Shown here piece after piece: positions 9,037 through 17,606 of a stretch of DNA of 64,000 nucleotides (positions within the stretch are counted from its first letter, which is position 1; each line of letters starts with the position of its first letter). This DNA is from Anabaena azotica FACHB-119 (GTDB lineage Bacteria > Cyanobacteriota > Cyanobacteriia > Cyanobacteriales > Nostocaceae). A program made the position numbers and the translations under genes. The notes beneath the pieces are model-generated. The model saw only the letters and a program-made list of their open reading frames with translations. It had not been told where the DNA came from and ran no database searches. Where the stretch lies: contig NZ_JACJSG010000035.1 of the NCBI RefSeq assembly GCF_014697625.1, positions 23,885-87,884 on the forward strand, read 5' to 3'.

Positions 9037-9398
9037 TAATTGGATTTCATCGTGACCTTGTTGATGTTATATTCCTTGCCTGCTACCCAAACCTTTTTTC
9101 CGTTAAGTGCGCCGCCATGTGTAACAGAATTGAGTTTATCGGGTTCGCAGAACCTAATTGTAGAGGCAGCTTTTCCCGTGCTATCTGTATAGTTAATCCT
9201 GACTTCTGCCGGCCTGGGGCTGTTAGTCCCATAAACTAGTCCTTTATCAGTGTCTTTTGCCAAAACGACACCTAAACCACTAGCGATGTTCTTATACAAG
9301 TTCTTCCTGCCCCGCCAAGCCCATCTGACTGCTCCAACGTTGGCAAGTCCTCCTCCAATGTTGATGTAATAAACTTGCGTCTTTGCTTCTGTTGCCAT
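9036..9398 (-). CDS. hypothetical protein of the element operon
   Basis: 120 residues starting MATEAKTQVYYINIGGG, with AGGGAAC just upstream as a ribosome binding site. Gly/Asn-rich, predicted beta, with no recognised domain. The next gene starts on its stop codon. It may belong to the same structural set as the tail-fibre-like proteins upstream. Confidence 0.6.
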   Translation of the reverse strand: MATEAKTQVYYINIGGGLANVGAVRWAWRGRKNLYKNIASGLGVVLAKDTDKGLVYGTNSPRPAEVRINYTDSTGKAASTIRFCEPDKLNSVTHGGALNGKKVWVAGKEYNINKVTMKSN

Positions 9399-9476
9399 GC
9401 TGTTCCCTTAGTAGTTATTCCAAAAAACAGATAAATCAGGGTAAGTAAGGCATATGTAGCTTACTTACCCACAGAT

Positions 9477-9710
9477 TTAGGGCAAATAAGCTACAGGAGT
9501 AGCCACCAACTGCCCAGCCGCGCCAATGGTAAAACTAGCTGGGGCTGAAAATGTTATGGACACTGTTCCCCCTTCTGGATCTAGCGCTACCTGAACGTTA
9601 TTAGGTCGTGCGTCTGCCGGCTGGGATAATTCGGCAAGCTGGACTCGGTTGGCTACCTCGAATAACTGTCCTTCCAAAGTGGTGGCTGTTGTTTGTACTG
9701 CTGCTGCCAT
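9477..9710 (-). CDS. small Ala/Val-rich hypothetical protein
   Basis: 77 residues (MAAAVQTTATTLEGQLF...). The pattern of alternating hydrophobics and 'GGTVSITFSAPASFTI' suggests a small beta-sandwich. No family recognised. It sits between the helix-turn-helix gene and the gene ending at 9036 on the same strand, with about 120 bp upstream and 78 bp downstream free of genes, so it may have its own promoter. Confidence 0.5.
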   Translation of the reverse strand: MAAAVQTTATTLEGQLFEVANRVQLAELSQPADARPNNVQVALDPEGGTVSITFSAPASFTIGAAGQLVATPVAYLP

Positions 9711-9829
9711 AGGTCTGTTTGTTTGTTTGATGTTTAGACTTACGTCCTCAGTCTAACCTTCGTAATCCTTACTGTCAGCGGATTCCTCCCATTCTCCCGA
9801 TTGAGAGTTAAGGCTCAATCGGTTGCCAC

Positions 9830-10066
9830 TTACTCAATTTTGTATAACTTTTTAAACGCTTCAACATCACTCAGGTTTAAATACCACCTGCCTCCACTCT
9901 TAAAAGCTCTAATTCTCCGCCTAATAATGTGATATCTAATAGTGCTTTCGTGTAAAAATAGATGCTTAATTGCTTCAGCTAATGATATATAAGTGGAGCC
10001 ATTGTTCTCAATTTTATTTAATTTATCGGATTGACATCTAATCCTTTTAGGTAGTCTTTGAGTCAT
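9830..10066 (-). CDS. excisionase/MerR-like helix-turn-helix protein
   Basis: 78 basic residues. SLAEAIKHLFLHESTIRYHI reads as a winged helix-turn-helix of the excisionase (Xis/MerR N-terminal) type, followed by RRRIRAFKSGGRWYLNLSDVE, which fits the wing and closing helix. Its ATG overlaps the TGA of the 664-residue gene (ATGA). A DNA-binding protein coupled inside a tail-fibre-like operon is unusual. It could be the recombination directionality factor for the integrase at 21027 or a regulator of the operon. Confidence 0.65.
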   Translation of the reverse strand: MTQRLPKRIRCQSDKLNKIENNGSTYISLAEAIKHLFLHESTIRYHIIRRRIRAFKSGGRWYLNLSDVEAFKKLYKIE

Positions 10067-12057
10067 GGAAAATCAACCCTCCAGTCAGGTTTCCCATTCT
10101 TCTGACCCTGCCCAAAATACCTGCCGTACATCGGCTTAACGACAGTTTGTTTGATTTCTACATTTATCTTTCCGCCCTTGAAATAAGAACCTTCCTTAAA
10201 TTCTTTAGGAATCCAAGGTTTAATAGCATTTAGAATTTTAATACAATTAGCCTCATCAGCAGCGTTAATGGTAATTTTTGAATTATCAGATAATACATAA
10301 ATGCCTTCCCAGTTCCCTTTTTTATAAACTGGTAATCTGGGCTTATCGTTTGGGGTTCCTTTCCAGTGAGGAACCGTGATTGGATACATTGCACTTTTGT
10401 ATTTGAGCTTTCCATCTGTATCTTTATATTGTTCGGCGCATTGTATTACTAACTGCGGAGTTCTCCCCTCATGTCTAATTTGAAAACTCAATGGTAAAGA
10501 AGCTATAGCTTCTGTATCTTTATTCCTACTAACGCACATATCTGCAAGTTGTTTAGCATTCTCGAAATGCAGTACAGCTTGCTGTTCAGCTTGTTCTTTA
10601 GTGGAAGCAAAAAATTCAAGTGTCTTGTTTTCTATTTTGGCTTCCCATTCCGCCTTTGACTCATTAAATTCACATTTACAAACTGGTACATCAATTTTAA
10701 ATTTTTGCTCCTTTAAAGTGTCTTGTATTATGCGTTTGATACGAGCATAATCTATATCTTGACTCTGATTGGGACAGCACATACAACAACTTGGGTTAGG
10801 TGGTGGGTTTGCCGTAGCGGGACTAGGTGGAGGTAAGGTACAGGCTGAACTGCCAGGTTGATAAAAGAATACCTCTGGATTGGTAAATGTAGATTTTAAA
10901 TAAGAGATAACATCTGAGGTTTTTGTACCATTTCCTCTTATGCCTATCGTAATAGTTCCACAGATTAATAATTCATTTTCACCACCTCTTGGTCTTTCCC
11001 CATTTAAGGTTGTTCTTACAGTTTGAGAAAATCGCACTTCAGTTTCAGGATTATTCGGAAAATCAATTTCCGTAAATCCGGCTCCATCAAATCTGTAATC
11101 GTAAAAAGTTGAGGGTTGATAACCTTCTGCCACATTGACCTTGTTTGTGATTTCGAGCCATTCTTGGGCTGGAAATGGCGAATCAATTATACTAATTGGA
11201 TTGTTCCGATTAGGAATATACACTCTTTTTATGCAGTTAGTTGCATAAATAATAAATCCATTGCACTCAGAGAAATCCTTCTCTTCTAATTGCTCTGTTA
11301 GAGTTTTAGGTTTAACAAGGCGGGGTTTCGGAGTAGGTAGAGGTCGTTTAGGCTTTGGGAATGATATTTCAGGGAATTTAAATTCAGGAAATTTAGGTAA
11401 TTCTATTTCCGGTATTTCTGGGATTTTTATATCTATTTTTATTTGCGGGAGACCAAATTGTGGACGATTATCCCAAAGGTCTTGCAATGCGCGTCCAGCC
11501 CTACTTGCTTCCTCCTGGGTAATTCTCCCCATCTGTCTACCTAGTTCATATCCAGCACTGTCGCCAGGTCTCAATCCTTCCTTCATGTTTTCAATTCTAG
11601 GATTGGGATTGCTTAGAGGATTTGCCCCACTCACCTGTTGGTAAAAACCTGCAAGAACCATCCCTAGAATCGCCGTACCTTCTACATCAGCCTCCGTAAC
11701 TCCGGCTGGGTATCTACCATAATTAACACCGTTACTAGGGTTAACCAGTGGATCTTGCCTTGGCGCTCTGTAAGTCCCTGTTAGCGGGTCTTTTTTCATG
11801 TCAATTGTTCTATATTCCTGCGGGGTTTTGCCGTTGGCAGGGCTAGAGTTTGGTAAGTCCCTTATGTCCTTTACTGGTTGGGTAGGTGTTACAGGTGATG
11901 TGCTGGGTTGTGGCTGTGGTGCTACTCGTGGTGCTGGTGCTACTCGTGGATATGGGGTGTAGGGGACTATGCTAGAGTTCCCTACTGGGGTGGGAGTAAA
12001 ATTAATCGGCGATGATTTATTAATTGAGTCGGGTATTTTGTAATCAACGGCTGGCAT
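10063..12057 (-). CDS. 664-residue Pro-rich, Cys-containing protein of the element, unknown
   Basis: The first 80 residues are Pro/Ser/Thr-rich and probably disordered. A helical stretch with GTAILGMVLAGFYQQ (about 128-142) follows, then charged repeats of the form I-P-E-I-P-E and F-P-E-F-K (about 207-240). A middle beta-rich domain follows. A short cluster PNPSCCMCCPN near residue 425 and PVCKCEF near 460 could bind metal or form disulfides. The C-terminal 200 residues look globular. No family recognised. As the largest gene of the operon it may be the main structural or effector protein. It is coupled to the HTH gene downstream. Confidence 0.6.
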   Translation of the reverse strand: MPAVDYKIPDSINKSSPINFTPTPVGNSSIVPYTPYPRVAPAPRVAPQPQPSTSPVTPTQPVKDIRDLPNSSPANGKTPQEYRTIDMKKDPLTGTYRAPRQDPLVNPSNGVNYGRYPAGVTEADVEGTAILGMVLAGFYQQVSGANPLSNPNPRIENMKEGLRPGDSAGYELGRQMGRITQEEASRAGRALQDLWDNRPQFGLPQIKIDIKIPEIPEIELPKFPEFKFPEISFPKPKRPLPTPKPRLVKPKTLTEQLEEKDFSECNGFIIYATNCIKRVYIPNRNNPISIIDSPFPAQEWLEITNKVNVAEGYQPSTFYDYRFDGAGFTEIDFPNNPETEVRFSQTVRTTLNGERPRGGENELLICGTITIGIRGNGTKTSDVISYLKSTFTNPEVFFYQPGSSACTLPPPSPATANPPPNPSCCMCCPNQSQDIDYARIKRIIQDTLKEQKFKIDVPVCKCEFNESKAEWEAKIENKTLEFFASTKEQAEQQAVLHFENAKQLADMCVSRNKDTEAIASLPLSFQIRHEGRTPQLVIQCAEQYKDTDGKLKYKSAMYPITVPHWKGTPNDKPRLPVYKKGNWEGIYVLSDNSKITINAADEANCIKILNAIKPWIPKEFKEGSYFKGGKINVEIKQTVVKPMYGRYFGQGQKNGKPDWRVDFP

Positions 12058-12060
12058 AAT

Positions 12061-12273
12061 TTAAGGGAATAATTGACCAACTGTTTTTGTAATAGTTGGT
12101 ATAGAGATGGTGGTAGTTACAATTGGTCTGTTACCTATAAATGAGCGAAAGTTCTGAACTCTTGCTGTTTTAAAAAATAAAGAATGGTCATTTCCTCTAA
12201 ATACCAAAGTTCCTTTAATACCATTCTTGATAGCATAGCTAGGAATAGCTACATTCCCATTGAAACTTGGCAT
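12061..12273 (-). CDS. small hypothetical protein of the element operon
   Basis: 70 residues, beta-rich (NVAIPSYAIKNGIKGTLVFRGN), with no charged clusters and no membrane segment. It begins directly after the stop of the 264-residue gene and ends 3 bp before the 664-residue gene, so it is co-translated. Function unknown. Confidence 0.55.
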   Translation of the reverse strand: MPSFNGNVAIPSYAIKNGIKGTLVFRGNDHSLFFKTARVQNFRSFIGNRPIVTTTISIPTITKTVGQLFP

Positions 12274-13068
12274 TTAGCCCCCTGTAGTTCTAATTGCTAT
12301 TCCTGAACTTAAAGCGTTCCCCCAAATATAGGTATAAATCTCTTTATCAGAAACTGGGATTGTATCTCTAATCCGCATTGTGTTCGATGCGGTCACAATC
12401 AAATCATTGCAGCTTTCAAGTATCCCGGATGCTCCAGCACTGAGGATACAAAGTGGAAAAATAGAGCGTGCGTCATTATTTCGAGGATTTCCATCTTGCA
12501 TTTTTGAAAACTGCATATATTCATAATCAAAGGCATTATTGCCAGATGGAGATGTAGTTCCTGCTAATCTACTGCTAGGTGGATTAGTGTTGTACTTTGT
12601 CTGAAAGGCGTAAGCAAAATCGTTCTCGTTCCACCAGCTAGGAGCAATACCTTTAGGGCGGATTACTCCTACAACTGATTGAGATGTTCCTTGTTCAATT
12701 GTCACTAATTTTGCTTCTGGATGATTGACAGAATAGAATGTTACGGCTGTTGTCCCTGCGGCAAAACCTCCTATACCCACATTAATAGTGCTATTGGTTC
12801 CCCCTCTTGCAGTAGGGGATGTGTTCCAACTTTCATGCAATTGATAACCTGTATTGAAACTGCTGTTGCAGCTTATCTGTAGATAGACGGTTCCTTTCGC
12901 TGCACTGCTGCTATTTAAAGCTAATATGCGATGTTCCGCTGAACCTACTAAAAAAGTATCAAATGATGTGTAACCAACGCTTATTAAAGCGTCTCTTAGT
13001 GCATTTACAAAGCTAACGTTATTGATGTTTCCTGACAGGGTTGTCTGTGTTATTATTGCGTTTGGCAT
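12274..13068 (-). CDS. hypothetical, virion/tail-like protein
   Basis: 264 residues with very few charged residues and many Ser, Thr, Asn and Gly, like phage tail or secreted adhesin subunits. The N-terminal FVNALRDALISVGYTSFDTF resembles the opening of phage proteins that handle a sample or fibre module, but I cannot name the family. It lies one base after the tail-fibre-motif gene. A structural role is inferred from composition and position only. Confidence 0.5.
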   Translation of the reverse strand: MPNAIITQTTLSGNINNVSFVNALRDALISVGYTSFDTFLVGSAEHRILALNSSSAAKGTVYLQISCNSSFNTGYQLHESWNTSPTARGGTNSTINVGIGGFAAGTTAVTFYSVNHPEAKLVTIEQGTSQSVVGVIRPKGIAPSWWNENDFAYAFQTKYNTNPPSSRLAGTTSPSGNNAFDYEYMQFSKMQDGNPRNNDARSIFPLCILSAGASGILESCNDLIVTASNTMRIRDTIPVSDKEIYTYIWGNALSSGIAIRTTGG

Positions 13069-13069
13069 T

Positions 13070-13639
13070 TTAGATTAATTGAATATAATTAAATGTCATT
13101 GTGATATTTTGAGAGCCAGAAGGATTGTTTACAACTAAAAAACAATCGCCAAACGGAAATGCAATAGCAGAGGGCAATACGTCAAGTGCTTTCGTATTGC
13201 CAGCAAATACAGACTCATAAATCAATCCATGCGACACAGGTAGACTAGTTCCTATTCCCCTAGAAATATCACTATTACCAAAAGTTTGGTTTAGATAAAG
13301 TCTGACTCTAATAGGATTATCAGCTTCAACTTTAGTTAGGGCGAACCCATTAGTCAATGTTAGATTTCCTTGAAAATCTCCATTGACATCCGTGTTCAAG
13401 CTGATACTTTTAGCTGCTAAAGTATTTTTTCCCTTAAGTGATGAGAGCCATTCCTGCTCTGTGCCTTCGAAACCATTATTCAAAGCTATTTCATAAGCAC
13501 TTTTACCATTTACAGCAGTACCTATTAAATCACTAGATTCTATTAGCTTAGTAAGTGGTCTGTTCCCACTGGTGTCAATTATGTAAAGCAAGTCTTTGGC
13601 TCTTGCTTTTGTCACCCTTCTAAACTGATTAATGCTCAC
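13070..13639 (-). CDS. phage tail fibre-like protein with collar/hinge motif
   Basis: 189 residues. The motif SAYEIALNNGFEGTEQEWL followed by SSLKG (about residues 46-69) is a recurring hinge in tail fibre, baseplate and collagen-like phage proteins. The C-terminal half is beta-rich and Asn/Ser-rich (NITMTFNYIQLI at the end), as in receptor-binding tips. It overlaps the upstream gene by 4 bp. This is the clearest phage-derived element in the operon. Confidence 0.65.
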   Translation of the reverse strand: MSINQFRRVTKARAKDLLYIIDTSGNRPLTKLIESSDLIGTAVNGKSAYEIALNNGFEGTEQEWLSSLKGKNTLAAKSISLNTDVNGDFQGNLTLTNGFALTKVEADNPIRVRLYLNQTFGNSDISRGIGTSLPVSHGLIYESVFAGNTKALDVLPSAIAFPFGDCFLVVNNPSGSQNITMTFNYIQLI

Positions 13640-14172
13640 TGGTATACCTCTAGATAACCTTCTGTAGTAGGAGCTTTTTCAATGACAGTTCCTAGTAAGA
13701 GAACCCTATCTTCGTTCATCAGCAATCCATTACCTATATCTGTAAATCCACAGCTAATTACTGTGTCGTTTCCCACGTCAAAAGTGCCAACGTCGGTAAA
13801 GAAATTTATCAGGCTAAGGTAGTAGTATGGACGCTGATTAAAAAGAAATGCGTCGGCAACCTTTACCATTGGCGTAATGCTATTTCTAATATAAAGACGT
13901 AAGCATTTTTTAGCATTACCATTAAATGTCTCTTGGTTAGCTTGAGCTTGTTCGTCGTCTCCTGCCATGATATCAACAGGAATAGTACGCACTTCCGGTA
14001 TTGATGTGATATCTACAGTTAACCTAAGTGATGTTAAGAATCCTGAATATCTGAAACTGTTGATAATATCAGTAGGTGAAATTAAACCGGGCTGATATAT
14101 ATCAAATATCTCTGTTTGACTACTAGCATTAAACTCACGAATGATATTTATATTTCTGTAGATGTCAGCCAT
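13636..14172 (-). CDS. hypothetical protein, tail-like operon
   Basis: 178 residues, beta-rich, with FRYSGFLTSLRLTVDITSIP and RPYYYLSLINFF segments and no transmembrane helix. It overlaps neighbours on both sides by 1-4 bp. No family recognised. A structural component is the likeliest role given the neighbouring tail-fibre motif. Confidence 0.55.
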   Translation of the reverse strand: MADIYRNINIIREFNASSQTEIFDIYQPGLISPTDIINSFRYSGFLTSLRLTVDITSIPEVRTIPVDIMAGDDEQAQANQETFNGNAKKCLRLYIRNSITPMVKVADAFLFNQRPYYYLSLINFFTDVGTFDVGNDTVISCGFTDIGNGLLMNEDRVLLLGTVIEKAPTTEGYLEVYQ

Positions 14173-14522
14173 TAATTAGCCGCTCCTACTATCCCATTCG
14201 TAGCGAGTGGAGTCCGCACCGTAATCGAGCCAGTTTGCATCACAAATCCGTTGACGGCAGTTCCTGAACTGGCAGGCGGGAATGCTGCAAGTCTTTCACC
14301 TATCAATTGATTAGTGTTTGCTGTGTCTTGGGCTTTTTTGGCCGCCTCTCTTAGCTCAAAAAGTGTCTCTACTACTCCCATCGCAGTTTTGGCGGTCGGA
14401 TTACTTCCCAGAAATGCTCCTACCCTAATACAAATGCCGTGAGTAGGGTCAACAATAATTGCATTATTAACCCCAATAGCTGTTTCTAGTTGTTGCCAAG
14501 TTAAGTCTGTTATCTGAGGCAT
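14172..14522 (-). CDS. hypothetical protein, first gene of the tail-like operon
   Basis: 116 residues: an N-terminal globular part, a helix (ELREAAKKAQDTANTNQLI) and a Gly/Thr-rich tail. The stop codon overlaps the next ATG. The operon promoter should lie just upstream, between 14523 and 14611, together with the presumed rep terminator. Confidence 0.55.
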   Translation of the reverse strand: MPQITDLTWQQLETAIGVNNAIIVDPTHGICIRVGAFLGSNPTAKTAMGVVETLFELREAAKKAQDTANTNQLIGERLAAFPPASSGTAVNGFVMQTGSITVRTPLATNGIVGAAN

Positions 14523-14535
14523 TGATTTTGATGAG

Positions 14536-14572
14536 TAACGCTATTTTATTTTCCCCGTTTTGGGTAGCGTTA
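14536..14572. terminator. inverted repeat between rep and the tail-like operon
   Basis: TAACGCTA (14536-14543) and TAGCGTTA (14565-14572) form an 8-bp stem with a 21-nt spacer. Two HIP1 octamers follow at about 14579 and 14598 and can also pair with each other. These are plausible termination structures for the minus-strand rep transcript; there is no clear T-run. Confidence 0.4.
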
Positions 14573-14611
14573 TAACACGCGATCGCAGATGAAAACGCGA
14601 TCGCCCTTTGG

Positions 14612-17227
14612 TTAGTCCTCCGCCCTCACCACCCGATGAGCGTAGAATTTTTTCGGTTCAGAAAATTTTTCGTTAACAAGAACCCGAACCCAAACCCACT
14701 GTTCGTCACGATGCGACACCACACCCGCTGCCCCTACTGGTTTCTTATCCTGATAGCCGGTCATGCAGAGGACGACTTCATTAGGTTTTAAGTCTGAAGA
14801 TGGCGAGTCGTGGCAGGAACGCAAATCATCTAGTGCTAATTGAGTTGGCGGGTCGTTTTCACGGAATACCGTGGCGACTGGCTTTTTAAAATTGGCGGCG
14901 GTTTGCTCATCTATTCGCAATATCTTTACACGCTGCTGAAGTTGTTCACTCCAGTAATAATGTCCTTCGATAAATTCTGGGGTTTTGGTCAAATCTACGA
15001 TGCTAGCTGATGTTATGTCCAGTTGATGGTGAACGGGGTCTAAGGCGGTGGTGGAAGTTGCCTCTTCTACTTGTTGCGCTTTCCTAATTTGATGTTTTGC
15101 GAATGGGCCTATCGGCTTAACGTGCTGTCCCCGTTTTCTGTTATCCCTGACAAGCCAGCATAAATTGCTAGTGACCGAGCTGATTCTCAAGACCTGTCCT
15201 TTGAAGTCTCCGTCTGCTAGCACTTCGACCTTTTGTCCTGGGTAGTAAACGTTGTCTTCAAGGGTTGGTTTCGTCGGTTGTGACTCATCAGCAGGCGGTT
15301 CATCTTGGTCGGGAATTGTAACGGAATATAACAACTGATCACAAGTGTCGGAAGTGATCACTTGGGTGTGATCAGATAATTTTGGCTCTGTATCAGGGTT
15401 AGCGGTCGATGTGATCATCTGATCACATCGACCGCTAAATTTTTTCTCTTCACAATTTGAGTTTTCAAAATCAGTGATCACTTTGATCATCTGATCAGTT
15501 GGGGCTGAAAGTATTGATAATCCGGCATTTTCTATCTGATCAGCCATCTGATCAGTTGTGATCAGTTGATCAGTTGTAATATTGCTTAACAATTCAGTCC
15601 TAGCTTTCCTTGTGCCAACGTAGTAAACCAACGCTCGTTTGTTAACCTGGCCTCTACCGGAACTTACCAACCCCTCGGCTACAGCCCGTTTCAAGTCTCG
15701 CCTCACAGAATTGATGTTTAATCCTAATGCGTGAGCGATTTCTGAACATTCATAGGGGATGCCGCCATTTTCCTTTAGGTAGTCGATGCACTGGAACATG
15801 ATCCGGGTACTTTGAGCTTCTGCGCCTGGGGCGATCGCGCTATCTTCTACCCTGCCCTTGAATTTCCAGCCCCAAACATCATCGTCATAAGTGAATTTAT
15901 AGCTGGCAGGGGCGCGAGAACGAGTTTTATCTATTGTTAGGCAGTTATAAGTTTCAAGTTCTGTTTGGGTTTTGGTAAACTTCCAAACTTCATCAACCGT
16001 ATTGCGGATTGCTCGACTTCCCCGCATATCGCCATTTGCGTTTGAGTGGTGGATGATCAGGAAGCTGCAACCAAATTCCTTGGCTAAGTGCCTCAGCCGC
16101 ACTAGGGGACGGGCATACTCAGCTTCATTTTCGGAGTAAAGTGAATCAACGCTGATCGAGGTAAGCGAATCGATGATTACTAGTTTGGGTTGATGCTGTT
16201 TAAGCATTGCTTTTAATTTTCCAAATTCACCCACTGACCACTCATCACAAATATGTAGGCGCTGACAGTGTTCACCATCTACTAGCTCTTGCATCTCTAG
16301 CAGTTTTGACGTGATACGCGGGCCTTGATCAGTTTCAATTAGCAATGTGTTCATGGGGTCAAATTCTGTCCCCTCATATGCGAACGTCCCCCCCGTGACT
16401 GCGCTCTTAGCCAAGCTAAACGCTAATCTGGTTTTTCCTACCCCTCCATCTGCGTAGAGGACAATAACTGACTCGGCTGGAATAAAACCGGGAATGAGCC
16501 ATTCTTGTTCAGATAAACCGTGTTTTTCAAAGTATTCTTTAGCTGTATATGTTTTACTTTTTGACCTGCTGTCTAACCATTTGGCATGAAAGTCTAAAAG
16601 TTCTTTCTTGTTACTAAACTTCCATTTTTTCGCTAGCTTCTTCATTAGCCAATCTCGTTGGGCTGCATTTTCAATTGCCTCAACTTCATCAAGGTCTTTA
16701 CATAATCTCTCAAAGGCAACGTCATCTATCGCTTGCCAGTAACTTCTTCCTGTTTTAGCGTTCCTTAATTGCGTGACGTTTAATACTTGTTGCTCAATGT
16801 TCTCTAAAATCCATGCTAAGGGTTTGTCTTGTTCAAAAGACTGGGATTCTATTTGTGGAACCAGATTTATCAATTGTCGCCTAACAAACTTTTCTGTGAG
16901 TAGTTCAGCTAAATAGGTAGCATTGTCAGAATATATGCAGCCCCCGACTAATCGAGACAGCATTGATTGCCCACCTACTTGGGCAAGCAGTTTTTTATCA
17001 GCTAAGTAAGAGGTGACGGATAATGTATTGACTGGCTGATGTTGTTTATACAATGCAACGCAAGCCTTATATATTTCTCTGTGAGAATTAGCCGAGAATG
17101 CCTCTACCGGTAGAGACTCGGCTACTTGATAAATGACATTGGAATCGAATAGAATGGAACCAAGCAACTCAATTTCTACTTCGATATTGCTTGGTGGAAG
17201 TTTATTGTTTGCCTCTAAAATACTCAT
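14612..17227 (-). CDS. replication protein: DnaB N-terminal domain + RepA/RecA-like ATPase + winged helix
   Basis: 871 residues. Residues 10-160 match the DnaB N-terminal helicase-loading domain (EVEIELLGSILFDSNVIYQV). Residues about 235-460 are a hexameric RepA/AAA_25-type RecA-fold ATPase with Walker A DGGVGKTRLAF and Walker B KLVIIDSLTS, plus IIHHSNANGDMRGSRAI. Residues about 478-540 form a winged helix (CSEIAHALGLNINSVRRDL). A disordered linker (about 552-631) is encoded by the TGATCA cluster. The C-terminal 200 residues contain small beta modules. This architecture is typical of plasmid and phage replication initiators/helicases in cyanobacteria. AAGG precedes the ATG. It is transcribed toward the tail-like operon. 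Confidence 0.85.
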   Translation of the reverse strand: MSILEANNKLPPSNIEVEIELLGSILFDSNVIYQVAESLPVEAFSANSHREIYKACVALYKQHQPVNTLSVTSYLADKKLLAQVGGQSMLSRLVGGCIYSDNATYLAELLTEKFVRRQLINLVPQIESQSFEQDKPLAWILENIEQQVLNVTQLRNAKTGRSYWQAIDDVAFERLCKDLDEVEAIENAAQRDWLMKKLAKKWKFSNKKELLDFHAKWLDSRSKSKTYTAKEYFEKHGLSEQEWLIPGFIPAESVIVLYADGGVGKTRLAFSLAKSAVTGGTFAYEGTEFDPMNTLLIETDQGPRITSKLLEMQELVDGEHCQRLHICDEWSVGEFGKLKAMLKQHQPKLVIIDSLTSISVDSLYSENEAEYARPLVRLRHLAKEFGCSFLIIHHSNANGDMRGSRAIRNTVDEVWKFTKTQTELETYNCLTIDKTRSRAPASYKFTYDDDVWGWKFKGRVEDSAIAPGAEAQSTRIMFQCIDYLKENGGIPYECSEIAHALGLNINSVRRDLKRAVAEGLVSSGRGQVNKRALVYYVGTRKARTELLSNITTDQLITTDQMADQIENAGLSILSAPTDQMIKVITDFENSNCEEKKFSGRCDQMITSTANPDTEPKLSDHTQVITSDTCDQLLYSVTIPDQDEPPADESQPTKPTLEDNVYYPGQKVEVLADGDFKGQVLRISSVTSNLCWLVRDNRKRGQHVKPIGPFAKHQIRKAQQVEEATSTTALDPVHHQLDITSASIVDLTKTPEFIEGHYYWSEQLQQRVKILRIDEQTAANFKKPVATVFRENDPPTQLALDDLRSCHDSPSSDLKPNEVVLCMTGYQDKKPVGAAGVVSHRDEQWVWVRVLVNEKFSEPKKFYAHRVVRAED
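15336..15572. promoter_or_regulatory. cluster of 12 TGATCA sites inside rep: candidate iteron origin
   Basis: TGATCA starts at 15336, 15355, 15369, 15412, 15420, 15475, 15484, 15492, 15537, 15549, 15559 and 15567. Several sit in a longer word (A)TCTGATCAGTTG. A given hexamer is expected less than once in 237 bp. The cluster encodes the low-complexity linker of Rep, where protein constraint is weak. Lambdoid phages likewise carry the origin inside their O gene. Origin function is inference. Confidence 0.6.
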
Positions 17228-17279
17228 ACATGAAACCTTTTTTTTGGATTGTCTCCAGCCGCTAACTGGAGTTTTTTTT
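17162..17279 (+). ncRNA. putative antisense (countertranscript) RNA over the rep start
   Basis: On the plus strand, TTGATA (17126-17131), an 18-bp spacer and TAGAAT (17150-17155) form a sigma70-like promoter. Then come an 8-bp stem CCAAGCAA/TTGCTTGG (17160-17194) and a classic terminator CTCCAG/CTGGAG plus eight T (17253-17279). The RNA would be about 118 nt and complementary to the rep leader and first codons, the layout of plasmid copy-number antisense RNAs. Transcription has not been shown; the start position is estimated. Confidence 0.45.
17253..17279 (+). terminator. rho-independent terminator in the rep leader, antisense orientation
   Basis: CTCCAG (17253-17258), a 7-nt loop, CTGGAG (17266-17271) and T8 (17272-17279). 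It can only work for plus-strand transcription, although every flanking gene here is on the minus strand. This supports the antisense RNA call. Confidence 0.7.
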
Positions 17280-17292
17280 GGATAGGAAATAA

Positions 17293-17475
17293 TCAGTTTT
17301 TATGCTGATTATTAATTGTCGTCTGCTGCTTTATATATGCTCGACATTCTGGACAGTCCACGTATTCTGTATGCTGCGTGGTTTCGGAAGGACGCGCCCA
17401 GTAACCACAAGCCGCGTGTGTTTGGCGGCGTTCCGGGCTGTAATGTATTAGTCTCTTGGGTTTGCGTTTAGTCAT
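17293..17475 (-). CDS. small zinc-ribbon-like protein
   Basis: 60 residues, basic at the start (MTKRKPKRL). One cysteine (THAACGYW) and a CPEC pair about 20 residues later, with nearby His residues, suggest a small treble-clef or zinc-ribbon knuckle of the kind found in phage and plasmid accessory proteins. It lies upstream of rep on the same strand. Function unknown; it may be a regulator of rep. Confidence 0.5.
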   Translation of the reverse strand: MTKRKPKRLIHYSPERRQTHAACGYWARPSETTQHTEYVDCPECRAYIKQQTTINNQHKN

Positions 17476-17606
17476 TTGAAAAATTGGTAATTAGTCATTA
17501 GTTATTGGGTATTGGGTATTGGGGAGTCACGCCCGTTGCCTGTCAAAAATAAAAGCGGCGACAGACCAGCAGGGTCAATCGCCGCTAATTAAATTCAGCA
17601 ATGAGG

